From contig NZ_WBKB01000003.1 of assembly GCF_008831155.1 (NCBI RefSeq), positions 186,001 through 250,000 of the forward strand: 64,000 nt of DNA, in the 5' to 3' direction. Source of the DNA: Gulosibacter chungangensis (GTDB lineage Bacteria > Actinomycetota > Actinomycetes > Actinomycetales > Microbacteriaceae). A model generated the notes under the pieces. That model had not been told where the DNA came from. It searched no databases and saw only the letters and a program-made list of their open reading frames with translations. This document shows, piece after piece, positions 34,163 through 42,779 of the stretch (position 1 is the first letter of the stretch; the number at the start of each line of letters is the position of its first letter). Position numbers and translations under genes: made by a program.

Positions 34163-34971
34163 GCGCGGAATACCGCGAGGGACTCCTCGTGAAGCACACC
34201 GTTGGTCGCCAGCGCCGACCCGTGCCATGGGCCGGGCTCGCCATCGATCGAGGTGAACTGCCCGCCGGCCTCTTCGATGATCGGCACGAGCGCCGCCATG
34301 TCGTAGGGCTGCAGATCGATCTCACAGGCGACGTCGAAGGAACCCTCGGCGATGAGCATGTATGGCCAGAAGTCGCCGATCGCACGCGAGCGCCACATCC
34401 GCTCGTTGAACTCGACTATCGGCGCGAGCTGGTCGGCCTGCAGCCAATACTGCATCGATCCGTAGCTGAATTGACCATCTTCCAGACGGTTTACCCCCGA
34501 GACGTGGATGCGGCGGTCGGTCGCGGTGTCCGAATCGGCAAGATCGTCATCAAGGTATGCACCGTGGCCGGTCGCGCCCCACCAGCGGCGGTTCAGTGCC
34601 GGCGCCGAAACCACTCCGACTTCGGGCCGGCCGTCGATGACGAGTGCGATCAGCGTCGCCCAGATCGGCACCCCGCGCATGAAGTTTGCGGTGCCGTCGA
34701 TCGGGTCGATGATCCACTGGCGACGCGACTTCCCCTCGGTGCCGAACTCTTCGCCGAACACCGAGTCGCTCGGGCGCTCCTCGGCGAGCTTCGCCCGCAG
34801 CACCTGTTCGACCGCGCGGTCACCGTCGGTGACGTGCGTGCGGTCCTCCTTCACGTACACCCCGAGGTCACGCCGACGGAAGTAATCCATCGAAATCTCG
34901 TCAGCGATATCGGCGAGCTGCCGCGCGAGACGCAGATCGGCGGTAATGGGGTGCAGAAGTTCATAGGCCAT
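34150..34971 (-). CDS. hisN: Histidinol-phosphatase, inositol-monophosphatase family
   Basis: 273 residues with all metal-binding motifs of the IMPase fold: GEE (73-75), WIIDPIDGTANF (Asp89, Asp92) and the distal LQPYDMAALVPIIEEAGG. Length and the LARQLADIADEISM start match the actinobacterial HisN group, which dephosphorylates L-histidinol phosphate in histidine synthesis; broader IMPase activity is possible. In many actinobacteria hisN follows aroA-rsgA in the same orientation. Here it has that orientation, but an oppositely oriented transporter cluster of about 4.5 kb separates it from rsgA. It is convergent with the 599-aa gene. Confidence 0.85.
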   Translation of the reverse strand: MAYELLHPITADLRLARQLADIADEISMDYFRRRDLGVYVKEDRTHVTDGDRAVEQVLRAKLAEERPSDSVFGEEFGTEGKSRRQWIIDPIDGTANFMRGVPIWATLIALVIDGRPEVGVVSAPALNRRWWGATGHGAYLDDDLADSDTATDRRIHVSGVNRLEDGQFSYGSMQYWLQADQLAPIVEFNERMWRSRAIGDFWPYMLIAEGSFDVACEIDLQPYDMAALVPIIEEAGGQFTSIDGEPGPWHGSALATNGVLHEESLAVFRAYST

Positions 34972-35125
34972 ACCCTCAGTATCGCCTGAGAGGCGGCAAT
35001 AAAATCACCCACGCTCCGGAATGCTCACAAACGGTCTTGCGTTACCGTCGAGGTGCTTCGGAAAACCGGGGTATCCGCGAACTACCTATAACCGCAATAG
35101 CAATCTGCAACAGCGAGGAGAACCG

Positions 35126-35692
35126 TTGACGACGATTACCACTGCGACCGAGCGATTCGAGATCCTTGACCCCCACGACGCCCGGCTCGAGCCGGTCTTC
35201 ACCGAGCTCGTGCGCGACTATCACGAGCGTTATGGCGATATTGAGGGACATGACGCTCACGCCGAGGTATACGACGGCACCGCCGACACCTTCCTGGCCG
35301 AAAACCGCGGCGCATTTGTCGCGCTGCTTGATGGTGACACGGTCATCGCGACCGGCGGCATCCGTCGCCTCGACGACGCCACGGCAGAATTCAAAAAGAT
35401 CTGGTCGCATCCCGAACGACGCGGCCAAGGGCTCGCGAGCCGGATGCTCGAAAAGCTCGAAGCGACCTCTCGCGATCTTGGGTACGAAAAGGTCTACCTC
35501 ATGACCGGTCCCCGCCAGCCCGAAGCCGACCGTCTCTACCAGCGCTGCGGCTACACCCCGCACTTCGAACCCGGGGCATTCACCGTGCATCCATACGTGA
35601 AGGCACTCGTGCCGGATGCCGACGCAAATGAACTGCCGGCAGCAGTGACCACGGAGATTTTCGACTTCGAAGGTGTCACGTCGCAGCAGTAG
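35126..35692 (+). CDS. GNAT-family N-acetyltransferase, stand-alone paralogue of the permease-fused domain
   Basis: 188 residues from TTG 35126, with GAGGAG 6-11 nt upstream. An ATG at 35021 is in frame but would add a non-family leader. GNAT motif A is EFKKIWSHPERRGQGLASRML (acetyl-CoA pyrophosphate loop RRGQGLA), followed by MTGPRQPEADRLYQRCGY. Nearly every block recurs in the N-terminal domain of the next gene (EFKKIW, PERRG, TGPRQPEADRLY), so the two arose by duplication. It probably acetylates a small amine or amino acid related to the transporter's substrate. It lies upstream of, and co-oriented with, the ABC transporter genes. Confidence 0.8.
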   Translation: MTTITTATERFEILDPHDARLEPVFTELVRDYHERYGDIEGHDAHAEVYDGTADTFLAENRGAFVALLDGDTVIATGGIRRLDDATAEFKKIWSHPERRGQGLASRMLEKLEATSRDLGYEKVYLMTGPRQPEADRLYQRCGYTPHFEPGAFTVHPYVKALVPDADANELPAAVTTEIFDFEGVTSQQ

Positions 35693-35700
35693 TGGGCAAA

Positions 35701-35764
35701 CCCATTGCCGTTGTCGCTAAGTATTGCCGCTGTACTGGCCATGGTTGCGGATAGCGGCAATGGG
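35701..35764. repeat. 64-bp intergenic repeat, copy 1
   Basis: Begins CCCATTGCCG and ends GCGGCAATGGG, so its ends are inverted repeats of about 11-12 bp and the unit can fold into a cruciform or hairpin. Copy 2 starts 74 bp later and differs at only a few positions. No similar unit was noticed elsewhere in the window. Confidence 0.85.
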
Positions 35765-35774
35765 ATGTGGTGGA

Positions 35775-35838
35775 CCCATTGCCGTTATCGCTAGGCATTG
35801 CCGTTGTACTGGCCATGGTTGCGGATAGCGGCAATGGG
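35775..35838. repeat. 64-bp intergenic repeat, copy 2
   Basis: Near-identical to copy 1, with the right half (TGTACTGGCCATGGTTGCGG) unchanged. Separated from it by a 10-bp spacer. Same inverted termini. Confidence 0.85.
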
Positions 35839-35892
35839 ACCCCCGGGCCACACCACATGAGTTGCGCGCGCATACGCCGCAGCGACGCTGTT

Positions 35893-35946
35893 GTCGAGAA
35901 ACTTGACGTGATTTTACGTATATGACGGCGCATGTAATTTCTCGAC
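35893..35946. promoter_or_regulatory. Perfect 9-bp inverted repeat around a possible promoter
   Basis: GTCGAGAAA and TTTCTCGAC are separated by 36 nt containing TTGACG (35903-35908). It could be a paired operator or a large hairpin upstream of the transporter operon. Function not shown. Confidence 0.35.
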
Positions 35947-35950
35947 GGAA

Positions 35951-35962
35951 TGTGACGTCACA
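35951..35962. promoter_or_regulatory. 12-bp palindrome TGTGACGTCACA, candidate operator
   Basis: A perfect palindrome 87 nt before the start of the GNAT-permease gene. It has the half-site TGTGA of CRP-type sites but only a 2-bp spacer instead of 6, so a GntR- or TetR-like regulator is more plausible. Confidence 0.4.
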
Positions 35963-36048
35963 CAGTGGCGGTGCCATTCGTGTCGGTTCAAGAATTGCCT
36001 CACCGCTTAGGCAGGACGAATCCGACACGACAGGTCCAAGGAGGCACC

Positions 36049-37722
36049 GTGACTACCGCCGACACGACAACTGGCACGACGACGCGAGTCGAGACCGTGC
36101 ATCCGCGCGACCCCCGCGTACAGCCGGTGCTCGAAGACCTCGTTCACGAATACAGCACCCGCTACAGCGACATCGAAGGTCACGACGCCCGCAGCGAGGT
36201 GTACTCGAACCTCGAGGTCTATACCGCTGAACAGCAGGGGACGTTCGTGCTGCTGCTCGACGGCGAGATTGCACTCGCCGCCGGTGCCGGCAAGCGGCTT
36301 GATGACGACACCATCGAGTTCAAGAAGATCTGGACCAACCCTGAACGTCGCGGCGAGGGCCTCGGCTCGCGACTGCTCGCTGCGCTGGAAGACGCCGCCC
36401 GCGAGCTCGGCTACCGGAAGGTTTTCCTCACCACTGGCCCGCGGCAGCCCGAAGCCGACCGCCTCTACGAGCGCAATGGCTACACCGCCCACTTCACTCC
36501 GGGTGCCTACACCGTGCATCCGTACACCAAGGCGCTTGTGCCGGAGGCCGACGGTACGACGCTGCCTGCCGGACTCGAAAAGATTGGCGTCGACTTCAAC
36601 GAGCTGGTCGGCGGGAAGCCGAAAGTTGCTGAAGCTCAAGCGACGCATGACTTCGAACCGACAAGCGTGAACACAGACATTCGCGGTACGGGCGCGGGCG
36701 AGAGTGGAGTGGGCCCCGGAAGCGGGAAAGTCGCTCAGGATGCGCGGCCGGCTCGTCGGATCATCCGTCGTCGAAACTATGGGCGTTGGATTTTCGCTAC
36801 GATCGCGCTCTTCCTCGTCGCGCAGTTCGTGGTGTCCATGTTCAAGAACCCGAACTGGCACTGGGATGTCTTCGCGCAGTATGTCTTTTCAAAAGCCATC
36901 GTCGACGGCGTGGTCCTCACCCTCGCGCTCACCGCGATTGCGGCAGTGATCGGGTTTGTGCTCGGCGCGGTACTGGCCGTGATGAAGATGTCAGACTCAC
37001 CGATCCTGCAGAGCCTCGCCAGCGGCTATATCTGGTTCTTCCGCGCCGTGCCGCTCGTGGTGCAGCTCGTGGTTTGGTACAACCTTGGGTACCTCTGGCC
37101 CACCCTCGGGTTCGGCACACCCTTCACCACCGACTTCTGGCTCTACGAGTTCAACACCGTCACGCTGATCTCCGCCTTCACCGCCGCGATCCTTGGTCTC
37201 TCGCTGCACGAAGCCGCTTACTCGGCCGAAATCATCCGCGGCGGACTGCTGGCCGTCGACCAGGGACAGCTGGAAGCGTCCCGCGCGCTCGGCTTGCCGC
37301 GCGCCACACGCTTCTTCCGGATCGTGCTGCCACAGGCCCTGCGCTCGATCGTCCCGAACGCCTTCAACTCGGTAATCGGGCTCGTCAAGGGCACCTCGGT
37401 CGTGTTCATTGTGGCGCTGCCGGAACTCTTCTACACCGCCCAGGTCATCTACAACCGCAACCAGATGGTGATCCCGCTGCTGCTGGTGACCGTGGCCTGG
37501 TACGCCGTGATCACCACCGCCCTCAATATCGTGCAGTTCTACATCGAGCGGCACTACGCGAAGGGGCACGAACGCGAGCTGCCGCCGACGCCCTTCCAGC
37601 GCATCCAACGCTGGTTCGGCGCCCGCCGACCGAACCCGGTGCCGGTGCCCACTGGCGCAGGCAGCGCATCCGCCCCGGCCAGCCGAGCCAGCGCATCCAG
37701 CCCCGTCACCGGAACCCGATAG
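36049..37722 (+). CDS. Fusion of GNAT acetyltransferase and amino-acid ABC transporter permease
   Basis: 557 residues from GTG 36049, with a strong AAGGAGG 4 nt further up. Residues about 1-185 are a GNAT domain nearly parallel to the upstream gene (EFKKIWTNPERRGEGLGSRLL, TTGPRQPEADRLYERNGY). After a 50-residue linker rich in basic residues comes a polar-amino-acid permease of the HisM/GlnP type, with TM1 near residue 243 and the ATPase-contacting EAA loop EAAYSAEIIRGGLLAVDQGQ near residues 385-405. The C-terminus is Pro/Ala/Ser-rich. The ATPase and binding protein follow within 10 and 34 nt. The acetyltransferase should face the cytoplasm at the channel exit, which suggests modification of the substrate on entry. 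An assembly join is unlikely because reading frame and linker are continuous. Confidence 0.85.
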   Translation: MTTADTTTGTTTRVETVHPRDPRVQPVLEDLVHEYSTRYSDIEGHDARSEVYSNLEVYTAEQQGTFVLLLDGEIALAAGAGKRLDDDTIEFKKIWTNPERRGEGLGSRLLAALEDAARELGYRKVFLTTGPRQPEADRLYERNGYTAHFTPGAYTVHPYTKALVPEADGTTLPAGLEKIGVDFNELVGGKPKVAEAQATHDFEPTSVNTDIRGTGAGESGVGPGSGKVAQDARPARRIIRRRNYGRWIFATIALFLVAQFVVSMFKNPNWHWDVFAQYVFSKAIVDGVVLTLALTAIAAVIGFVLGAVLAVMKMSDSPILQSLASGYIWFFRAVPLVVQLVVWYNLGYLWPTLGFGTPFTTDFWLYEFNTVTLISAFTAAILGLSLHEAAYSAEIIRGGLLAVDQGQLEASRALGLPRATRFFRIVLPQALRSIVPNAFNSVIGLVKGTSVVFIVALPELFYTAQVIYNRNQMVIPLLLVTVAWYAVITTALNIVQFYIERHYAKGHERELPPTPFQRIQRWFGARRPNPVPVPTGAGSASAPASRASASSPVTGTR

Positions 37723-37731
37723 GAGCCCGAC

Positions 37732-38508
37732 ATGACCAACATTCTTACCCGCGGTCGCGTCGAGATCCGCGATGTGCATAAGTCCTACGGCGACGTTGAG
37801 GTGCTGCACGGCATCGATCTCACGGTCGAACCAGGCGAAGTCGTGGTGCTCCTCGGGCCGTCCGGTTCAGGAAAATCCACGCTGCTGCGCACGATCAACT
37901 ACCTCGAAACTATCAACTCCGGCGAGATCACGATCGACGGCGAATTCATCGGGTACGCCGAACGTGGGGATGCGCTGTTGGAGCTTCCCGAGCGCGAGAT
38001 CCTCAACCGACGCCTGCGCATCGGCATGGTGTTCCAACAGTTCAATCTGTTCCCGCACCTCACCGCGCTTGAAAACGTCACTATTCCGGTCACCTCACGT
38101 CGGCTGGCCACGAAGGCGGATGCGCAGGCTCGCGCCCTCGAGCTTCTCGAACGAGTCGGCCTCGGTCACCTCGCGGATCGCTATCCGCGACAACTTTCGG
38201 GAGGTCAGCAGCAGCGGGTCGCCATCGCCCGCGCGCTCATGCTCGACCCGGACGTGATGCTCTTCGACGAGCCCACGTCCGCGCTGGACCCGGAACTCGT
38301 GGGGGAGGTGCTGCAGGTGATCCGCCAGCTCGCCGAGCAGGGGCGCACGCTCATCGTCGTCACCCACGAGATCTCCTTCGCCCGCGAAGTCGCCGACCGC
38401 GTCGTATTCATGTCGGACGGACGAATCGTTGAGCAAGGCCCGCCGGAACAGGTGCTCAGCAACCCAACCCACGAGCGCACGCGCGAATTCCTGCGTCGCT
38501 TCCTCTAA
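37732..38508 (+). CDS. Polar amino acid ABC transporter ATP-binding protein (GlnQ/HisP type)
   Basis: 258 residues, the usual length. Walker [10 protein letters not shown], signature [15 protein letters not shown], Walker [15 protein letters not shown] and switch HEIS are all intact, with the [15 protein letters not shown]-loop typical of the amino-acid PAAT family. It energises import together with the fused permease (9 nt upstream) and the binding protein (34 nt downstream). Confidence 0.95.
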   Translation: MTNILTRGRVEIRDVHKSYGDVEVLHGIDLTVEPGEVVVLLGPSGSGKSTLLRTINYLETINSGEITIDGEFIGYAERGDALLELPEREILNRRLRIGMVFQQFNLFPHLTALENVTIPVTSRRLATKADAQARALELLERVGLGHLADRYPRQLSGGQQQRVAIARALMLDPDVMLFDEPTSALDPELVGEVLQVIRQLAEQGRTLIVVTHEISFAREVADRVVFMSDGRIVEQGPPEQVLSNPTHERTREFLRRFL

Positions 38509-38542
38509 TTTTCACCACCACTCACTTGGAGAACCAGTCACT

Positions 38543-39532
38543 ATGACCACCCTAAAATCCCTCGCCAAACCATTCGCGAAAGCGCTGCCACTGCTGGCTG
38601 CCGCGGGCCTCGTGCTGACCGGATGCGCAAACCCCACCTCGGTCGCGGGCACCGAAACCGCGAATCCCTCCGGCTTCGACCTGACCTCCACGAATGTCGA
38701 CTCGCGAGTGCACATTGACGAGGTCGCCGAAGCTGTGGAGGCACTCGAGGCCAGCGGCTTTGAGCCAATCAACGAGGGCCAGCTCACCGTCGCGATCAAC
38801 TCCTATGTCGCGCCCCTCGCCTTCGCCGCCGAAGACGACCCGAACCTCGTAATCGGTAGCGAAGCTGACTTCGCGCAACTTGTCGCGGACGGGCTGGGGC
38901 TGGAACTCAATGTCGAATCGGTGGCCTGGGCCGACTGGCCGCTTGGAGTGCAGTCGGGCAAGTACGACGTGGTGATCTCGAACGTCACCGTCACCGAAGA
39001 ACGCAAGGACCTCTTCGACTTCGCCACCTACCGTGAGGACGTGCTCGGCTTCGCGGTAACCGCCGACAGCCCGATCGAATCCATCACCGAGGCGAAGGAC
39101 GTCGCGGGCCTGAAGATCGTGGTCGGCTCGGGCACGAACCAGGAAGCCATCCTGCAGCAGTGGGATGAAGAGAACGTCGCCAACGGACTCGACCCGGTCG
39201 AATTCGTCTACTTTGATGACAACGCCGCAGCCCAGCTCGCACTGAGCTCGGGCCGAGTGGATGCGCTCCTCTCACCCAACGCGGTGCTCGCCTTCGCCGC
39301 CGCACAGACCGGGGAGACCCAGGTCGTCGGCACCCTCAACGGTGGCTGGCCGGAGAGCGCCAACATCGGTGTCGCCACGGCCAAGGACAACGGGCTAATC
39401 GAACCGGTACAGCTCGTGCTCGCCTCCGCAATCGAAAGTGGCGCCTACCAGGAGGTCATCGACCGCTGGGCACTGCAGGATGAAGCGATCGAAGAATCGC
39501 TCGTGAACCCGCCGGGACTACCGCGCGATTAG
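38543..39532 (+). CDS. Amino acid ABC transporter substrate-binding lipoprotein
   Basis: 329 residues from ATG 38543, with TTGGAGAA about 10 nt upstream; a longer in-frame reading from 38429 would overlap the ATPase gene. Signal peptide with lipobox LTGC (Cys28 lipidated), then a two-lobed periplasmic-binding fold of the SBP_bac_3 family: WADWPLGVQSGKYDVVISNV, ERKDLFDFATYREDVLGF, and VAGLKIVVGSGTNQEAIL. Many family members bind polar or basic amino acids; specificity is not readable. Its stop overlaps the 3' end of the convergent rsgA by 4 bp. Confidence 0.9.
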   Translation: MTTLKSLAKPFAKALPLLAAAGLVLTGCANPTSVAGTETANPSGFDLTSTNVDSRVHIDEVAEAVEALEASGFEPINEGQLTVAINSYVAPLAFAAEDDPNLVIGSEADFAQLVADGLGLELNVESVAWADWPLGVQSGKYDVVISNVTVTEERKDLFDFATYREDVLGFAVTADSPIESITEAKDVAGLKIVVGSGTNQEAILQQWDEENVANGLDPVEFVYFDDNAAAQLALSSGRVDALLSPNAVLAFAAAQTGETQVVGTLNGGWPESANIGVATAKDNGLIEPVQLVLASAIESGAYQEVIDRWALQDEAIEESLVNPPGLPRD

Positions 39533-40608
39533 TCCGCTGCCGCTTCTGGCGCCGCGGTGTCCTCCGGGTCCATTGACCCGAGGAGCCGCCGAAGCGAGGC
39601 GACGCGGCTCGCGCCCACCGCATCCAACCGGCCATCGGCAACGGCCTCATCGAGCTCGCAATCCGGCGCATCCGCCCGGTGCGTGCATCCGCGCGGGCAC
39701 TCCGCAACCACCTCGGCAATGCCAGGGAAGGCCTTGAACACCGAATCCGAATCCACGTGCCCCAGGCCAAAGGAACGCACCCCGGGGGTGTCGATGATCC
39801 AACCGTCGGAACCGGATGCATCTTCTACCCGCAAGGCGATCGAGGAAGACGAGGTGTGCCGACCACGCCCGGTGACCACATTGACGTGGCCGGTCGCGCG
39901 CCCCGCCTTCGGCACCAAAGCGTTCACGAGCGTGGACTTGCCCACCCCAGAATGCCCAACCATCACGGTGACGTGATCGGTGAGCATCCTGCGAAACTCG
40001 GGATCGGGTTCTTCGCCGAGAGCCGATTCAAAGACCGGGACCTCGAGGGATGCGACCAGTTCGCGAATCGGCGCCGAGGAGGCCAGGTCGGTCTTTGTGA
40101 TCATCACGATCGGCTCGATACCGGCGTCATAGGCGGCAACCAGGTAGCGGTCGATCAGCCGCGGCCGGGGCTCGGGCTGAGCCGCTGCCACCACGACACA
40201 GAGCTGGTCGGCGTTCGCGACAATGATGCGCTCGATCCGGTCAGAATCATCGGCGGAACGGCGCAGCAGTGTCGTGCGTTCGGCGACCTTCACGATGCGC
40301 GCGAGCGAACCGGGGTCACCCGAGACATCACCCACGAGACCCACCCGGTCGCCGACGACGACCGACTTGCGGCCAAGCTCGCGGGCGGTCGTCGCAATCA
40401 CGGTGCGTTCGCGCTTCTTGTGGCCCTCTTCGACGAGGCAGCGGTAGCGGCCCCGATCCACCGTGAGCACGAAGCCGTCGACGGCATCCTCGTGATCGGG
40501 CCGCTGCTTGGTGCGGGGGCGCGAACCCTTCCGATTCGCGCGCACCCGCACATCGTCTTCGGACCAGCGACCGTATTGGTCGTAAGCGTCAGTACGTTCC
40601 CAGCTCAT
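39529..40608 (-). CDS. rsgA: Ribosome small-subunit-dependent GTPase A
   Basis: 359 residues. Circularly permuted GTPase: G4-like TKTD and VVAAAQPEPRPRLIDRYL precede the P-loop GHSGVGKSTLVN and G3 DTPGVRSFGL. An N-terminal OB domain and a C-terminal zinc knuckle CPRGCTHRADAPDC complete the family. RsgA helps mature the 30S subunit and releases RbfA. It lies 17 nt downstream of aroA on the same strand, a conserved actinobacterial pair, so the two are probably co-transcribed. Confidence 0.95.
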   Translation of the reverse strand: MSWERTDAYDQYGRWSEDDVRVRANRKGSRPRTKQRPDHEDAVDGFVLTVDRGRYRCLVEEGHKKRERTVIATTARELGRKSVVVGDRVGLVGDVSGDPGSLARIVKVAERTTLLRRSADDSDRIERIIVANADQLCVVVAAAQPEPRPRLIDRYLVAAYDAGIEPIVMITKTDLASSAPIRELVASLEVPVFESALGEEPDPEFRRMLTDHVTVMVGHSGVGKSTLVNALVPKAGRATGHVNVVTGRGRHTSSSSIALRVEDASGSDGWIIDTPGVRSFGLGHVDSDSVFKAFPGIAEVVAECPRGCTHRADAPDCELDEAVADGRLDAVGASRVASLRRLLGSMDPEDTAAPEAAAD

Positions 40609-40625
40609 TGGCGGCAGCTTTCCGG

Positions 40626-42074
40626 TTAGAGCTCGGTGGTGAGGAAACCGTTCGTGGTCGGATCGGTCTCGACCGGCGCGGAGGTGTCACCGGCGAGCAT
40701 GCCCTCCCACAGCTCAACAAACTGGGGGAGCGTCTTCGAGGTGCTCTTGACGTCATCGAGCGTGATGCCCTCGACTGCGAGACCCACGAGCGCGCCCGAG
40801 GTTGCCATGCGGTGATCCTCGTAGCACTTCCACTCGGCGCCGTGCAGTTCGCCCGGGCGAATCACCAGCGCCTCGTCAAGTTCGTCCACTTCGGCACCGA
40901 TTGCCGTGAGTTCGGTGGCAAGCGCGGTGACCCGATCGGTCTCGTGGCCGCGCAGGTGACCGATGCTCGTGAGCTTCGACTCGGAGGAAGCGAATGCGCA
41001 CACCGCGGCGATATTCGGGACGAGCTCGCCCCCGGCATCCGAAAAGTCCATCGTGACGCCCTCGAAACTGCCACCCTGCACGATGCCGCGCTCGACCCGA
41101 CAGGTGAGGAGGCCATCCGCAGAGAGCGTGACCTCGGCACCAAACTGCGGCAGAATCTCCCGCAGCAAGTCACCGACCTGGGTGGTCTCGAGCGGCCAGT
41201 TCGGGATGCGCACCTCGCCACCGGCGACCACGGTCGCGAGCAGGAACGGCGCGGCATTCGACAGGTCCGGTTCGATCGTCAGATCAATGCCCGAAATGGG
41301 GCCCGGCTCCACCCGCCAGGTGCGCTCGTCAATGCTGTGTGCATCCACCCCGCGATTGCGCAGCGACTCGAGCGTCATCTCGATGTGCGGGAGCGAGGGG
41401 ACCGCGTCCCCCACATGCTTGAGGGTTAGGCCCTTCTTGAACCGAGGGGCGGCGAGCAGCAGGCCCGACACGAACTGGCTTGAGGAAGACGCGTCGATTT
41501 CGAGTTCGCCGCCTTCGACCTCGCCGGTGCCGTACATCGAGAACGGTAGGCGGCCGCGATTGTCATCGTTCACATCCAAACCGAGCCCGCGCAGGGCCTC
41601 AATCGTGCCGGACATCGGACGCTTGTGTGCCGCCTTATCACCGTCGAAGGTGACCGGGCCGAGCGCCAGCGCTGCCATCGGCGGTACGAAGCGCATCACA
41701 TTGCCGGAGAGGCCGCAGTCAATCGAAACGCCGCCCTCGAGCTCTGCCGCCGGGGTGATCTGCAAGTTTGGTCCGTAACGGCCGGCACCCTCCTCGACCT
41801 CGCTGATCTGAGCACCCAGCTGGTGGACCGCCTCGCTCATGAGCTGCGTATCGCGGGCATGCAGCGGGTGGCGCAGCGTCGTAGGCTCCTCGGCAAGCGC
41901 TGCGAGGACGAGTTCCCGGTTCGTGATCGACTTCGAACCGGGAATCTCGACCTCGACATCGAGTGCTTCGGTAGCCGTCGGTGCGGGCCAAGGACCATCG
42001 TCAAGGACCAGCGGGTCATACTGCTGATCGCCGTAGATATCGAAATCGGGACCGGAATAATTGAAGATCTCCAT
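40626..42074 (-). CDS. aroA: 3-phosphoshikimate 1-carboxyvinyltransferase (EPSP synthase)
   Basis: 482 residues, slightly longer than the usual 430-450 because of an N-terminal extension before the first family motif. The active-site loop [16 protein letters not shown], the conserved [17 protein letters not shown] and the C-terminal [17 protein letters not shown] are all present. It joins shikimate-3-phosphate and PEP in aromatic amino-acid synthesis. First gene of aroA-rsgA, divergent from sigH with about 90 bp between starts. Confidence 0.95.
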   Translation of the reverse strand: MEIFNYSGPDFDIYGDQQYDPLVLDDGPWPAPTATEALDVEVEIPGSKSITNRELVLAALAEEPTTLRHPLHARDTQLMSEAVHQLGAQISEVEEGAGRYGPNLQITPAAELEGGVSIDCGLSGNVMRFVPPMAALALGPVTFDGDKAAHKRPMSGTIEALRGLGLDVNDDNRGRLPFSMYGTGEVEGGELEIDASSSSQFVSGLLLAAPRFKKGLTLKHVGDAVPSLPHIEMTLESLRNRGVDAHSIDERTWRVEPGPISGIDLTIEPDLSNAAPFLLATVVAGGEVRIPNWPLETTQVGDLLREILPQFGAEVTLSADGLLTCRVERGIVQGGSFEGVTMDFSDAGGELVPNIAAVCAFASSESKLTSIGHLRGHETDRVTALATELTAIGAEVDELDEALVIRPGELHGAEWKCYEDHRMATSGALVGLAVEGITLDDVKSTSKTLPQFVELWEGMLAGDTSAPVETDPTTNGFLTTEL

Positions 42075-42128
42075 CGGTTACACACCTTACCGGGCGAACG
42101 CAGGAGAAACGGAGGGCACGTGGCAGTC

Positions 42129-42152
42129 GGAATACTTGAGCGCGTCACCGTA
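42129..42152 (+). promoter_or_regulatory. Candidate SigH/SigR-type autoregulatory promoter
   Basis: GGAAT at 42129-42133 followed after 16 nt by GTA at 42150-42152. SigR/SigH consensus is GGAAT with GTT about 16-19 nt later, so the -10 element is imperfect. It would initiate transcription just before ATG 42165 and only make the short form of the sigma factor. Confidence 0.3.
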
Positions 42153-42164
42153 GACTCGAAGACG

Positions 42165-42779
42165 ATGAACGCTTCCGAGACTCGCAACGCTGAATACAGT
42201 GACGAAGAGCTGGCGGCACTGTTCGAAGAACAGGCAATGCCGCTGCTTGACCAGCTGTATGGACACGCCATGCGTATGACGCGCAACCCTGCCGATGCGC
42301 AGGACCTGGTGCAGGAGACCTTTACCAAGGCTTTTCAGTCTTTCCGGTCATTCCGGCAGGGCACGAACCTTCGGGCCTGGCTCTACCGCATTCAAACCAA
42401 CCTGTACATCAACCAGTACCGCAAGGCGCAGCGCGAACCGTATCCGAATGCGCTCGAAGAACTTGAGGACTGGCAGCTCGGCGGCGCCGAGTCGTATACG
42501 GCTGAATCTTCGGCACGTTCTGCCGAGGCTGAGGCTTTCGACAATCTGCCGTCGGATGCGGTGAAGGACGCACTCGCCTCCCTCACCGACGAGTTCCGCA
42601 TGGTCGTGCTGCTCGCCGACGTACAGGGGTTCGCCTACAAGGAAATTGCAGAAATTATGGACACCCCGGTGGGCACGGTCATGAGCCGCCTACACCGTGG
42701 CCGCAAGCTACTGCGCGAAAAGCTGCAGGACTACGCGACCGAATACGGCATCGGTGTTAAGAAGGAGGAAGACCAGTGA
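42165..42779 (+). CDS. sigH: ECF sigma factor of the SigH/SigR thiol-oxidative-stress type
   Basis: 204 residues from ATG 42165. Region 2 has [20 protein letters not shown] and [20 protein letters not shown]; region 4 has [20 protein letters not shown] followed by [16 protein letters not shown]. The sequence follows mycobacterial SigH and streptomycete SigR closely, and a zinc anti-sigma gene follows with a GTGA overlap, so the assignment is firm. An alternative GTG at 42120, with GGAGG 4 nt upstream, would add 15 residues; SigR is known to have a longer unstable isoform from an upstream start, so both may be used. It controls thioredoxin, mycothiol and protein-quality genes in relatives. Confidence 0.9.
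   Translation: MNASETRNAEYSDEELAALFEEQAMPLLDQLYGHAMRMTRNPADAQDLVQETFTKAFQSFRSFRQGTNLRAWLYRIQTNLYINQYRKAQREPYPNALEELEDWQLGGAESYTAESSARSAEAEAFDNLPSDAVKDALASLTDEFRMVVLLADVQGFAYKEIAEIMDTPVGTVMSRLHRGRKLLREKLQDYATEYGIGVKKEEDQ

Larger units (their letters stand above)
35693..36048. other. 356-bp intergenic region with duplicated 64-bp repeat and operator-like dyads
   Basis: No gene is seen. Contents in order: two copies of a 64-bp element (35701-35764, 35775-35838), an inverted repeat GTCGAGAAA/TTTCTCGAC (35893-35901 and 35938-35946) enclosing a TTGACG-containing AT-richer stretch, the palindrome TGTGACGTCACA (35951-35962), and the AAGGAGG ribosome site (36038-36044) of the fused permease gene. It probably carries the promoter of the transporter operon. 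Confidence 0.6.

Noticed and set aside
35701-35838. IS element or transposon ends
   Set aside because: No transposase frame in or near the repeats; they are only 64 bp long.
35951-35962. CRP/GlxR site
   Set aside because: Half-sites TGTGA/TCACA are right but the spacer is 2 bp instead of 6.
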